Shown in pieces: positions 22,847 to 34,335 of a stretch of DNA of 64,000 nt. Below the pieces are notes generated by a model that was given only the letters and a program-made list of their open reading frames with translations, was not told where the DNA came from and made no database searches. The DNA comes from Cliona cf. orientalis (lineage: Eukaryota; Porifera; Demospongiae; Clionaida; Clionaidae): assembly GCA_963930775.1 (NCBI GenBank), contig OZ005689.1, positions 24,488,058 to 24,552,057 of the forward strand, written 5' to 3'. The number at the start of each line of letters is the position of its first letter. Positions within the stretch are counted from its first letter, which is position 1. The position numbers and the translations under genes were made by a program.

Positions 22847-23416
22847 CATGCATATACTGCATGTCTGGTACATATAAGCACTCCAGTACAACTTACAGTG
22901 CAGAGAACATCACATGGATGGAGACGTTGGCTCCCATCAACATCAAGAGCTTCACAAAAACAGCAGGACCAATAGTGCCTATCCCACAGTCAGCGAAAGA
23001 GATCTTCCTCTTCTTTACTCCCTAGACAGCCAAGCGCAAACTAATCTACTATCAAATGATGGGCGCGGCTATAGCATGGCATCAATGGCGCAAGCGCCTT
23101 AAGGCATATCTCGTGCTTAATGATATATACACGCGCATGCGCTTTAAGGCGTATCTTGCGTATAATCGGCTATACAGCCATGGCCACACCACATCATGGG
23201 CCTAGATCTTTAGCTCTGGCACAATCAGTCGCTCAGTAACAAAATTATTGTTACTGATAATAGATGACTGCCAGCTACATCCAGCAATAAACTTATTGGC
23301 CTCTAAACTTTGCTCCTTAAACAGCAATTCTCATTGCTACCACAAACGGGCAGCAAGCACGACAACATGGTGACAAACTGCTAGAGAACTCAACTTTTCA
23401 GGTTGTTTTAGAGCAT
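22847..23416. other. non-coding stretch, no gene seen
   Basis: Two short related phrases (CGCAAGCGCCTTAAGGCATATC near 23090 and GCGCATGCGCTTTAAGGCGTATC near 23132) suggest a decayed repeat. Nothing coding recognised. Confidence 0.4.
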
Positions 23417-23463
23417 ATGTGACTGTCTACCACTGGACCAAAAGTGAAGTTTCCTATACAATC

Positions 23464-23710
23464 ATTGGTATAGGATAGGTGTACTACATTTAATAAAGAA
23501 TATCCTGCACCAATCCTAAAGATAATCAGTGTATGATTCATCATGAATTTTCACAGATTTCCTTCAGTGTAGTAATCATGAAGTTCATTGGTATAGGATA
23601 GGTGAATTATACTTAATGAAGGAGATCCTACACAAATCCTATTATAGTCAGTGTATGATTCATTATGTAATCTCAATGTCCTGCAGTAACTTACTTAATC
23701 ATGAAGTCCT
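23464..23710. repeat. subterminal tandem repeat of CACTA copy B, two units of about 124 bp
   Basis: ATTGGTATAGGATAGGTG at about 23466 recurs at about 23590, followed in both by an A-rich stretch, a TCCT-CAC-AATCCT word, CAGTGTATGATTCAT and TCATGAAGT. CACTA transposases are known to bind subterminal repeats, so this may be the binding array; that role is inference. Confidence 0.75.
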
Positions 23711-23823
23711 ACATGTATGTAACCTACGTATATACAGTCATAGGATATTCAGCATTATTGAAATTTTCATAATAATAATTATTGTTTGTGCAGGAAATGA
23801 AAACAGGAAATCTAGAAATTATG

Positions 23824-25164
23824 TTAATTAGTGGATGAACATTTCCTTAACATTACAGCAGAGCGTGTCTGACCCTCAAGAACTCGATTCCTCCAAAAAT
23901 ATCCAACTGCTTCGTTTTCTCTTTCTAATTCTCGACATTTTTCCCGAAGTTCAGTACACTTGTCACGGTATATTGCTGCTTATTCAGTAGCCTTCCTTTC
24001 TTTGTATAAAATGTGATTCATCTTGCCCACAATGAAGACACGATCAATTGCATTCACAGTCCTGGGAATTTCATGACTAAACAGAAATGCTGGCTCTGAA
24101 TCAATGTATGAAGAATATTTGCGACTAAGCTCTGCTTCTTTTACACACTGCTGTTGTCGTATCTCAGAAGCTTCAACCTGTAATATAGCCCAATCAGGAT
24201 TCTCTGGAAACGAATCAGAGGTAGCCATAGAAGCAGAATCACAATCTGTATTTTCAGGAGGGCAGTCTGCACTCTGGAAACTAATGTGTGTGGCTTGCGA
24301 TTCAGTACTGCCAGTGGGAGACTCAGTTAAACCTGAATCATGACTTTCAGGGTACTTTTGCTGTATCAGTAATCGTTTTTTCTTGTCTCTATAACGCTTC
24401 CTTTTCCGTCGGAGAGTATCACTGCTCTTTGGTTTCCTTTTATTCTACATTAACATAATGAACAATATCATAAACATAGTAATAACAGTCAGAGTACACA
24501 AAATTAGTACATTCTTCCTTCTCTGCCTACAAGACCCGAAAGCAGGTCGCCGGTCAGAGCACGAAAAAATATACCGCTCTGCCTACAAGACCCGAAAGCA
24601 GGTCGCCAGTCAGAGTACAAAAAATATACCTCTCTGCCTACAAGACCCTAAAGCAGGTCGCCGGACAGAGTACACAAACAGCGCCCCCCCCCCCCCCACA
24701 CACACACACAACCTTCCCTGCCAACAAGAAACTCATATTGCGACACTCTTACTGAGCACTATAAACCTTCATGCACATGGGCATGCACGTACGGTTAAAG
24801 GAGACGATGGTGGAGTAAAATGAAGCTTGCGAACCACATGAGGAGCATGGCCGTCTTCATTGGTTCCCTTCGTATCTGTTGCTAGTTGTTTTGTTGGAAG
24901 ATATGCCAGCCAGTGTTTCACCTGTAGATAGACACCATAGAGTATAATATTATAATAGGAGCCGGGGACTATAATTATTATAATCTAAGTTCAGCTAGTT
25001 GTAGGGCTAGACCCACAATATATTAAAATATCAACTAGTAATTAGATTAGTAAACCTGCCTTGGTAGACGCATCATCGACTTCTTGCGTTGAGGAGTGTT
25101 CTTTTACGTTCCAACCTCTCAGAAAATGCGATTTATAGCGACCTGGTGGACTTCTCCAGCTCAT
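23824..25164 (-). CDS. third gene of CACTA copy B: basic/coiled-coil protein
   Basis: Three exons can be read. Exon 1 (from ATG 25164) encodes MSWRSPPGRYKSHFLRGW and ends near 25060. Exon 2 (about 24921-24790) encodes VKHWLAYLPTKQLATD to a GTACGT donor. Exon 3 starts after an AG near 24448 with NKRKPKSSDTLRRKRKRYRD and ends at 23824. Exon 3 has a strongly basic stretch, a Ser/Thr-rich linker, an alpha-helical segment with CVKEAELSRKYSSYI, and a coiled coil LREKCRELERENEAVGYFW followed by a LEGQTRSAVMLRK tail. One in-frame TAA near 23980 interrupts exon 3. The basic region plus coil recalls DNA-binding dimerisers, but no family was recognised. It is on the same strand as, and downstream of, the transposase; a separate gene or late exons of the same unit are both possible. 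Exon 1 to 2 would need a GC donor to stay in frame. Confidence 0.5.
24521..24686. repeat. three tandem units of about 55 bp
   Basis: CTCTGCCTACAAGACCC starts at 24521, 24577 and 24632, each followed by a GAAAGCAGGTCGCC-type hairpin word and CAGAG. The array lies in the intron between exons 2 and 3 of the minus-strand gene and is followed by a C run and CA repeat. Confidence 0.9.
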
Positions 25165-25444
25165 GTTGGCACACTCGCCGCCAAAACGCAGCAGGGTACA
25201 AAGTACAATCCCCACTAGGCGGGAGGCTCATGTGTGCTTAGTCAGCAATTTTACAGAATGATGAATCAGCAAATTTAGTGAGGGCAACATCAGCACATGG
25301 CTGAAGTTGTCATAGAAGTCTCCTATCTAGCTACTTACACCATCACATCACTTCCCTCATCCTACCTACATGCACCCTACAATTCATATTGTTAATGAAT
25401 AGAATACAGTAGCTAAACAAGCTCTAGTTTTTCCAAAATAAAAT
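25165..25444. other. intergenic flank inside CACTA copy B
   Basis: No coding signal. It should hold the promoter of the third gene, or intron sequence if that gene is part of the transposase unit. Confidence 0.4.
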
Positions 25445-26103
25445 GTGACCGTATCCCGGCATATAGCGAATTTTATGATTTTTTAGTTAGCTACATATTT
25501 GATAAGCTCTACCATAGGGCTAACCCGCGTTCAAGTTTCAGAGCGACTGTGTGCTTCGTTGTGGAGATACAGCGCTTTATTTGCCATCGCGCCACACCCC
25601 CAATAATCGAGAAATTACGGTCTAAAGGCGTTGCTATGCACGCTTATGGCGTTTCCACATACTACGCGTGACCCGGAAATCAATTAAATGGACCTGGGCG
25701 GAGCCGTTCGAAATGAACGTAAAGATCGAGCAAGAGTTGAATTTCATTGTTGACAACGGACAGACGATTGTTCTTAGATGCCCAAGAAGCTAAAAAGGTG
25801 AGGGAACATACAGTAGTTTGATGAATCTAGCTGTATCTAGGTAGAGAATTCTAATTAGCGCCCATAGCAACGGGCTCCGTGTACGGCTACCGTACAGACT
25901 AGGTAGGTCAAAATGAAGGCTTATTTCACCTTGGTAACTTACATTTACCCTCCGTAGGTGGTGGCAAAGGTTAGTAGAAAGGTTCTTTGATATGAATATG
26001 ACAAAAACTCGACTTTGACATTTTTTGACCTGAGGTGCTAAAAGTGCGCGTTGTGCTGCTTGCGCGTTCTCGCGATATGCCGGGTTTTCCCAGATCCGGT
26101 CAC
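25445..26103. mobile_element. TGTGACC-family non-autonomous element, 659 bp
   Basis: The left end TGTGACCGTATCCCGGCATA is answered by the right end CCGGTCACA with GATATGCCGGG inside it. The interior includes GTAGCAACG-like and GGCTTATTTC words shared with the region upstream of the DUF7869-like gene at 5.5-5.8 kb. It sits 12 bp beyond the stop of the CACTA copy B transposase. A full-length inverted relative is the split element 23417-32885. Confidence 0.8.
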
Positions 26104-26114
26104 AAATAAGGGAA

Positions 26115-29100
26115 CTAAAAATTTATGCATGGACACACAAATAAAACTGTTTCGCCATCTAGCTTTTGCTTTAGTGACACAGATCGGCAAGAAATAAACT
26201 GTACAGGAGTAATACTATGAATTCCATAGGGCTCAAAAAGATCCTCATACCATACGGTAACAGGGTTTCCTATAGAATTAACTTTAGGATGGCATTTGTA
26301 CCATGAGAGATAAACAAGCAAATGTGAATGCACAACACCATCAATATATACATTATGATACAAGAAATGATTAATTTTTGCAGGACGAATGAAATCACCT
26401 GTAGGCGTAACAAGAGCTGTACTGTAGTGCAGATCAGTAGGTTCTCCTAGCAAGCTAGCGTCCCAAGATACATACACAATTGATGAAGAGGCAGATCGAC
26501 TACTGACGCATCCAATGACCTTGCTATTCAAGTGAATGGATGTGTACTGTAAATAAACACTGGCAACCTCTAAGCTTGTATGCGTTTTGTCATAAAGATT
26601 AGAATACAGCCGAGTGATGTTTTCCAATTCCAGAGAATCTAGTACATGACGAGTTGAATGAGATGGTAATGATATCTGTAGGGATTTTATTGACCACTTG
26701 GAATGAGAAGAATGGGCACCATCACAAGGTGGGTGTATTGTTTCTCCTCTAGCAGAAACATGTTGATGAAAATGACTTTGGAAATCATCTTTAAAGTCAT
26801 CAGGAAGTGAATATGCCAAGATAGAATTCTCATTTATGAAACGTGTCATAAACTGTATCTCTATTATTAGTAGGCATGCTTCCCAGGACGCCATTATACC
26901 TCTCAAAAGCAAATAGCCAGAAGCCATATATTGGCCCATAATCCTCTATACAAGCACGCAGGTGACAATGCATGTGCATATTGGGTGTGACGATATCTTT
27001 TCCATACAGGCTCTACACTCGTTTATAAAACTGCAAAAGTAATGCATCTGCTAGTCTAATATCGCTAATACTCACAGTGTACTTGCACATAATTCTACAT
27101 GCCAGAACAAAGTGCCGCCAACATTGCAGGTGCTCCCCTTCTTTTAAATCATGCAAAACCAATGGAGAATAATAGACAGTCCAGTTTTTCCACTGGTCAG
27201 CACTGAAGCCTACGAACTTAGAAGAAATTTTTTGAGGGATTCTACCAACATCAGGGGGGACAACGGTTGAATTAACCCTTTCTTGAATAGTATTCACATC
27301 GGTATCTGATAATAAGCACGCAAGAAACACTTTCTTAAAGATATGCTTTGCACTGCCAAGGAAAAGGTTATACATTGGATCAACTATGTTCATCCGAGGT
27401 GCATCAAAATATGGAAGCTCTAACAGTACTGAATACCGACAACCAAATTTTGAGGCAACTTCTTCTCGTCCACTTTTAGTGATTTGATTTTTATGCCGCA
27501 AAGCTTTCATACGATGATCAGTATTTGTTCTAAGTAGCCAACTGTCGCGATTAAATCCAGAGTAGTCCAGGGTACCAAATGATCCAGAAAAACGCCGCAG
27601 GCAACGTGCACATCCTAGTGCTGCTGAGTGACTGAGGAAACTGCATGCCTTTCTACCCGCAGGCATATCACAAGCGACACACAATAAGGCACAGCGAATG
27701 ATCTTTTGACCAGCACCATTCACTTCCATCTCAATATCATCCCAAAACTGAAGCAACTCATCAACAAAAGGCTTAAGGTAAGAATTGATATCTTCCTCTG
27801 GTTCATGGGATCCTGGAATTAGCCCAATTAACAAAACATTCTCAACCTTGAACCTATCCGTGCGTGGCAAATTCATCACCGTACAGTATATAGCACCTAG
27901 AGAGTATTGCAAGTGTTTGTATGGTTGAAAAAAATCCATATTCATCGTAAGTGCAATAAACCCTGAATCAGATAGCAATGCTTGACCTTCATATTGTTGG
28001 TAACTGTTGCATATATTTCCATCATATATGTCGCTTAGTCTATCTGGTGTAGTTTCTCTCTGTCGCCATTGCTCACATGCTTCAAAAAAGCCAGGGCGAT
28101 TAAGTAGCTTTTGTAGTGAAGGCTTGAGTCCCAGGTAGCAATAAATTAAATACGGATAAAACACCTTCCTCCCTGTAGCTAACTCAACAGACTTTACAAG
28201 GATATTACAGCATGGTTGACGCATTCTTCGCTGAGGATGATTAGGAAATTGTATTTATGAACACAGTTTACCTTTCTGAAATCTTCCACTACCTTCTATA
28301 CAGCTATCCAAACAATAAAGTGAATGGCAAAGTGAGCACACTACATATCGTGTAAATCGAACTGTGCCTGAGGTACTTCCAATGCACTTTCTTGCCACAT
28401 ACAAGGAAGTCGGAAATGCATCAGAAAGAGTCAACACTAAAGAATTCCCACTAATAACGACCCAAACCTTTAAGAAAGACTTTCAGGAATGCCAAGATTG
28501 CAGATACAGCCCTATCGGTTAATCTGAAAGCTGCCTGCATGTATAGAAGGAATGCAACTAATTATGTGGAAAGAATACTTGAATGAATTGAAATTTCTTG
28601 GTTACTCTCTGGTTCAATGTCTGCTATTAGATCATCAACTACATCTCCTTCATTCCAGACCTCGATATGTTCATGATCAGGTATACTTGACTCTGATATG
28701 CTACTTGGAAGTTGATCTGCTGAGATAGTGATATGAAACCCTTACTCTCAAAAAATAATTTCAAAAAAATAGTTACTGTCATTGGTATCAATGTCATCAA
28801 ACTGATGCACAAACGTTTCTTCTGATGGTGATGATTCATCACTCATGTTTTCATCATCATCATGACCCATAGAAACAAGTGGTGGAGTAAGGGGTGGAGG
28901 GGTGGACTTTCAGTGCTGCTAGCCGAGTCAGTTGCACCTTCTTGAGTACAACTCAGTCACTCCACTCACCTAAGCAAATGTAATATTATAGCGATTAGCA
29001 TCACTTGAGATAGCAAATAGTTTTACTTGGGGGGGGAGGGGGTGTACGGCATACGTACACATGATTTATATAATTTGAGTCCACAAACCTCGTTAAAGTA

Positions 29101-29211
29101 CAGCCGTTTGTGCAGTTTATACGTTTTTACAGTCAATTCTTCCTCGCAGTGGGGACAAAACCGTTTGTACGTCCTGTACCTTTCAGGAACGCCACCCTTC
29201 GTTCTCTTCAT
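26115..29211 (-). CDS. CACTA/EnSpm transposase of copy B
   Basis: This is a TNP2-like (Transposase_21) enzyme that would cut at the CACTG ends and paste the element. The N-terminal exon (29211-29023) starts MKRTKGGVPERYRTYKRFCP and has a Cys-Cys-His-type CPHCEEELTVKTYKLHKRL motif. The middle (28437-28255) carries CSLCHSLYCLDSCIEG. The 28224-27013 block carries FFQPYKHLQYSLGAIY, LLIGLIPGSHEPEEDINSYL, a Cys pair region LGCARCLRRFSGSFG and IVDPMYNLFLGSAKHIF. The 26939-26115 block is the C-terminal domain. A TAG after FYKRV (about 27013) and a frame change near 26880 interrupt an otherwise well-preserved protein, so the copy is probably inactive. Divergent from the accessory gene at 29383, with 171 bp between start codons. 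Confidence 0.8.
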
Positions 29212-29382
29212 GGTTGCTATAAAGGTTGAAGTTCTGGCTGGCTACTCTTGATAATGCACACCACCCTAGCAAGCGCATGATTATCACGCGATCATGAGAT
29301 GTCGATTTATAATAATATTAAGCTTTGGCACGAAAAAGTGTTTGGCTGCTGCTTGTGCCTAGCTGAGAACCAAGTCGTTTTC
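29212..29382. promoter_or_regulatory. putative bidirectional promoter of CACTA copy B
   Basis: This 171-bp gap separates divergent start codons at 29211 (minus, transposase) and 29383 (plus, accessory). Both transcripts must start here or just beyond, so a shared promoter is inferred. No TATA box was identified with confidence. Confidence 0.45.
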
Positions 29383-31879
29383 ATGGCTGCAGAAGACGAG
29401 CTATATTCGTTCGAGGGTGCACGCTCGACTTTCCCCGCTGAACAAGATATCGCTAATGAAGATGAAACAAGTGACAGTGGATCTGACCTAGAAACGGATG
29501 AAAGTGAAGGCAGTCAGAGCGCTAAGGAGTTACATCACATACGTCGTGATCGCGGGCAAAAGAGACGCCCTGCCGTATCAGAAAGTGAAAGTGATGACCC
29601 ATTTTCAAATCTGCTAACTTTTTCAAAGCCAAGAAAATTCAGTAAGCTACCAAAGCGACATAAAAGCACCCTTTCAGCTTCCTCAAAATCTTCCACAGTG
29701 CCCAGTACACCAAAAACTGCTACACCCAAGAATTCAATGCAACTACACCCAAGATTGTGCTGCGGAGTGCTCCTCTGAAACGGAGTTCGCCATCAACATC
29801 TGCAACTGGGACTCATAAAAGTGCAACTCCAAGCAGATCCACAAGTACAAAGGATACACATTCTTCTGTGAGTGCAAAGAGACAACATCCACTACAGCTG
29901 AAAAAGATAAAGGAAAAGAGTTTGAATCGCTTTCAATCGCTGTGCTTCAAGAAATTAGCTCCAAACTAAACTCTGTTGCCGAGCGTGTGGTGCGTATGGA
30001 AACTAAACTTGAAGCTATGGAGAAAAGGAGTACTCCTTCAAGCTCCAGTGACGCCCGGACCCCCAAACAAAAACGGGTGATTCCCCATACTCTGCGTGTG
30101 TGTTAAAATAACAATATGGACCATGATTTGTGTAGCCTATATTGCGTTACTACTATAATACCATGTTTACATAATATCTACAATAACTTTTATTGTTGGT
30201 AGTTGCCTAGCAACCAAAGTTTTATAGGTGATTTACCGGCTATGGGAAGGGGTTGGGTCATCTTAAAGTAGGCCAATGCTGATGAACTACCAACAAAATA
30301 GTTATCTGACAGTATTTGGGGTGTATTCGGCCATGCATCTCATGTACCCCAATTACTGTCAGATAACTATTAGCTATTTATTTCACTTTTAATCACAGAT
30401 ATGTTTACCAAACATACACTTATAGCTGGAAGTTAGAAGAATGTATAAGACAGTCACACTCCTTTCTGAAGATGATAATTTTGAAGAATTCATCCTTGAC
30501 TCTGGGTAAGCCATTCATGTTTGGGAAGGTGTGCATTAATTGACATAGCTTCACATCCCCATTTGAATCTTGGTGTTAACCAGCTTACTGAGGGATGTAC
30601 ACTATAGGTGATTTGTGTCTGCTGTTTCTTAATTCCCACTCAAGGTGCAAGGGGTAAATTAGACCACTCTCTCTCACGTGCCACTCTTATTTTTCATTTC
30701 CCGGGCCGATGTACGCATGCATGTGTGTGTGTGTTCATTGTAATACCACAATTAGTCCATATCTAGGTGTGTGAATATATGTATCATGCCTTAGATATAT
30801 AACATCCTAAATGTTACTCTTCAGTTCTACCTCCATGTGTGTGCGTGCATATATATGCATGCTTGTATGTCTGCATTTAGTGGGGATGGAGGCTCAGGAG
30901 AACAGTAAGTGTGTGCATGCGTGTGTTCGTATGCACACTTGTATGGGAGCATATAATTTTTGTTGGGGAGGTGAGAGGATGAGGGTAACTGCTCGGGCCA
31001 CCATCCCATCCCACCCCAAGAGATGTTTACCAAACATGTCATGTGCATTTGCCTCCTCTATCTGCCAGAAATCATTTTGCCCACTCTCACCATGAATAAC
31101 ATCTTAATGTAGCACAGGAAGTGTATTGTGTACTCCAGCCTATAATTATTGTATTGACTTTTGATGCAAAATTTCAGGACAGCATTCAGTGATCCAGCAA
31201 ACAAAGCTGTCATAAACAAACTAATCAAGGAGGTTCAAGCCCAGAATCCTACATTTTGAATCTGGTGATATTCATGGTAAGTTGTAGCAGTTGTTTGGTT
31301 TGTTGATCACTCTATCGTATTTTCTTAGCTGCTACGTACACCTACTACCGCTCACTAAGTCAAGAACAATCCCTGAAAGATAGAGGTTTGCGTGAGCAAC
31401 GGAAGATTGAATGTCGTCATCGGCAACGTATTCAGCGAGTAAGTTTAATAAATTATTTGTGTTACTCCATAAATACATTGAGGGTGTGTTAGCTGTGCTG
31501 CTAGCATCATCAGAATGTATATGTATTAAATAGAAGCTACAAATTTGAGAAGCTACAAATTTGAGTATCTACATTTACCAAGGCAAGCCTCAGGGACAGT
31601 GAAAGGGAGAAATGGGCAAAAGTGTTTATTGCGGACATGATGTCAAGTGAAGAAAGCGATCCTGAGGACGAGAACATCATGATCGTCAAGGAACTCCCCT
31701 TTCGACACGAGAGAGTTGGTGCTTACTTCCATGCCATTGACATAGCAGCAAATAAGAAGATATCTTCACAGGCATTGCGACAGATGAAAAAGCGTGTCTT
31801 GAAGGGTGTGTCTGATCGCTCAGCACCGCCTGGAGTTCCCAAATGGTCGGTTGTGGCTAGCTACAGCAGTGAGAACTAA
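29383..31879 (+). CDS. acidic coiled-coil accessory gene of CACTA copy B
   Basis: It starts MAAEDELYSFEGARSTF at 29383, continues with Ser/Asp/Glu-rich sequence (SDSGSDLETDESEGSQSA), a basic Ser/Thr-rich linker, and a coiled-coil segment near 29930-30020 (LQEISSKLNSVAERVVRMET). Later exons encode LLSEDDNFEEFILDSG (about 30450), SDPANKAVINKLIKEVQ (about 31190), YTYYRSLSQEQSLKDRG (about 31330-31435), and a last exon (about 31585-31879) with MMSSEESDPEDENIMIV, KELPFRHERVGAYFHAID and a stop at 31879. Frames change near 29740 and 29890, perhaps by small introns or lesions. It is paralogous to the gene at 11614-12774. No catalytic motif. Its place in the element suggests a DNA-binding or regulatory partner of the transposase (inference). 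Confidence 0.55.
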
Positions 31880-32885
31880 GTAGTTCATACTTCCTAGTAT
31901 ACATACGGGATCAAGATGTCCAAATCAAAAAACTAACAATAATATGCAATGATTGTGCGTGTCAGTAATTATCACTTATGACTACATTATTACCAGTAAT
32001 ATTATTATCATTATTGTGATTTCATATTGATTCATTGGGCAGGATTCATTCATGAAATTTGTTGTAACATGATAATTCCTACTGAAAGATCGGTGCATGC
32101 ATGTCAGCTTGTAGGACTGCTGTTGTGTCCTCATTATTTCCTACACCCGAAAATTTGGAGCTATCCAATATAGGATAGCTTAAAGGATAAGTCACGTTTC
32201 ATATAGATAGGAAGGACACTGCCATTACACCTTGCCTATCCTATACATTTACTTCGGTTATCCTGCACCAAGAAATCTCAGATTTGGCCCAGTGTACGGA
32301 AAACCTGACATATGGGATCCGCACCCTATTCGCGCAATGCACATATCTAGTACCCTAAGGTCAAAAAAGTGTGAAAGTCCAATTTTTATAAAGAACCCTT
32401 CTCTACTAACCTTTGACATCGTCTACAGAGGCTAGCCGTAAGTTACAAAGGCGGAAATAAGCCTGCATTATAACCTACCTAGTCTGTACAGCTGCCATAC
32501 ACGGAGCCCATTGCTAGATTGCTAGATTCATTGAACTACTGTACGTTTGCTTACCTTTTAAGCTTCTTGGGCGTCGAAGAAGAATCAGCAGTCGTTATCA
32601 ATGACGAAATTCGACCCTTGCTCGATCTTTACGATGGTTTCGAACGGCTCCGCCTGGTCCACTTAATTGATTTCCGGTTCATGCGTAGTATGCGGAAACA
32701 CCATACGTGTGCATAATAACGCCTTCTTAATTATTGGGGGGGGGGGGGAGGTTGGTGCAATGGCAAACAAAGCGTGTGATCAGTTGATAACTTGAACACG
32801 AGTTTGCTCTATGATAGAGCTTATAATAGATGCAACACTTCTTACAAAACTTGTCATATGGCTGGTTTTCCCACAGACGGTCATA

Positions 32886-33439
32886 TCAGATATGTAACAT
32901 AGTTTGAAGCCTTGGGTTCATAAGCAAGAAATCTAGCAAGTACATTAGTTTTGCTGGAGGGGGATTTACAGGCACCCTGTGAATTACCCTAGATCCACCC
33001 ATGAAACTAAAATAGTGTAATAAGATGATACAGCCTGCATGCATCATGAACATAGCTCATCACTGCAATGCTAGGTAGATAATCAGATAATTATTATTGC
33101 TGATAAATCAATTTTCCATAATAATTATGCAATGCACTGTACTACAATACTGAATTTCCATAGTAATGTAGCTATAGCTGATGCTGTAGAAGTTGGTGAT
33201 ACTTGGCTCCGGATGTGTTATAATCCAAGTTCAAAGTGACATTAGAAAAAAAGACAGATAAAGAGCACCTGAATGGCTGCTGCTAGATGAATCTGTCGTG
33301 TTTGATACACATGCTGTTGGTGAACGATGATAATATGTGGTGTGTGGAATGATAGGGACAATGGCAGTGGATGGCTAAAGTCCAGAATTACTGCACGATA
33401 TTTTCGAGTTGCTAAGAATGTCACAAGTGTTCAGTAGAG
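32886..33439. other. non-coding stretch, no gene seen
   Basis: AT-rich DNA with no recognised coding or terminal-repeat signal. Confidence 0.4.
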
Positions 33440-34335
33440 TAGATATCCTTTTCCTTCTATGCTGTGATGGCCAGTTCTCTCCATCACCAGCTGTTCTGAT
33501 GCCTATTATCTGGTGGCTGCAGTTGCTCAAAGGGAGTGATTAGTTTTGTAGCCTTGGATGCCTGCTTCCTTGCACGTATTGGCTACAAAATTCTGCAGGG
33601 TGTTACGTCCCACAGGAGAATGAGAGAATCAACAGTGTGCAGTAAACCTCTTCAGTGGTGCTAGATAGAAGGCATTGTGAGGACGATCATCTGGACATAG
33701 ATCTCGGTACATTTTGAAAAGTTGCACAAAGCACTGACTGGGATTCTCAGTGTTTGCATGATGCACTACCACCTTTGGCTTGTGTTTACGACCCTTTAAC
33801 CCTCCAGGATGATTTTTGGAGATGTTCTCTTTGTACATTAGGTAAGCTCTCTCCTGGCTTTTCCACTAACTGGATTTGGCATGGGACATAGCGGAGTTGG
33901 CAACGTTCTTCACTACGGAGAGTAAAGTGCAATCCATTCATGAACGTTACACAGTTTTCAGCAATGCTTTGGGATTGTGGTCACCAAGGATCTTTTCCTC
34001 CCATAGTTGTTCCTCTTCCTCCAAAGTGAGTGCTTCTGCCTGCTTTCTTTCAGAACCTAAGCCAACTAGTTACAAACGTTTCATATTGGCATCAAGAGAA
34101 AATGAAAGTCTAAGAATCCTGGATCATTGAAAAATCAATCTCCGGTCTCCCAGTCATGGCAAATGTGGTGCATGATTCCGGAAATGATGTGATGCAAAGT
34201 ATTGGGTGGATACTCGGAACCATAAACATAAACTTTTTCTTTGTAATTTCATGGATGAAGCGGATAAGCCAATACTGCAGGTCTTGAGTAATTGCCGATA
34301 GAATTGCCATAGTAATAATATACAATTAATGGTGC
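33440..34335 (-). pseudogene. Crypton tyrosine recombinase remnant
   Basis: Minus-strand pieces line up with the fuller copy at 59462-60757: LQYWLIRFIHE and the following VPSIHPIL region (about 34300-34200), ISKNHPGGLKGRKHKPKVVV and HHANTENPSQCFVQLFKMYR (33830-33700), FYLAPLKRF, and a final block with NTLQNFVANTCKEAGIQGYK, TNHSL and LVMERTGHHS (about 33570-33450). Several stops and frame changes, including a stop in place of the catalytic Arg of the NHSLR motif, show it is dead. Crypton-type recombinases lack terminal inverted repeats, and none were found here. Confidence 0.75.

Larger units (their letters stand above)
23431..32294. mobile_element. complete CACTA/EnSpm element (copy B), 8.9 kb
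   Basis: The left end CACTGGACCAAAAGTG (23431) is answered at the right by TTTGGCCCAGTG (ending 32294), the CACTR-type inverted ends of this superfamily. Both sides are flanked by TAC (23428-23430 and 32295-32297), the expected 3-bp target duplication. Subterminal words such as TATAGGATAGG and ATCCTGCACC recur near both ends. Inside are a minus-strand transposase, a divergent accessory gene, a third minus-strand gene and a nested TGTGACC element. The transposase carries lesions, so this copy is probably inactive, but the ends look young. Confidence 0.85.
23417..32885. mobile_element. TGTGACC-family element split by CACTA copy B
   Basis: The left 14 bp (23417-23430, TGTGACTGTCTAC) continue at 32295 with GGAAAACCTGACATATGGG after removing an 8864-bp CACTA insertion and one copy of its TAC duplication. 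The joined sequence matches the terminus of the element at 25445-26103, in inverted orientation, over its whole length; the right end is at about 32885 (CCCACAGACGGTCATA). Native length is about 605 bp, with an intact homopolymer G run at 32738-32748. Non-autonomous. Confidence 0.75.

Noticed and set aside
24521-24686. Regularly spaced repeats resembling a CRISPR array
   Set aside because: Only three units, the whole 55-bp unit is repeated with no unique spacers, and the setting is a eukaryotic intron.
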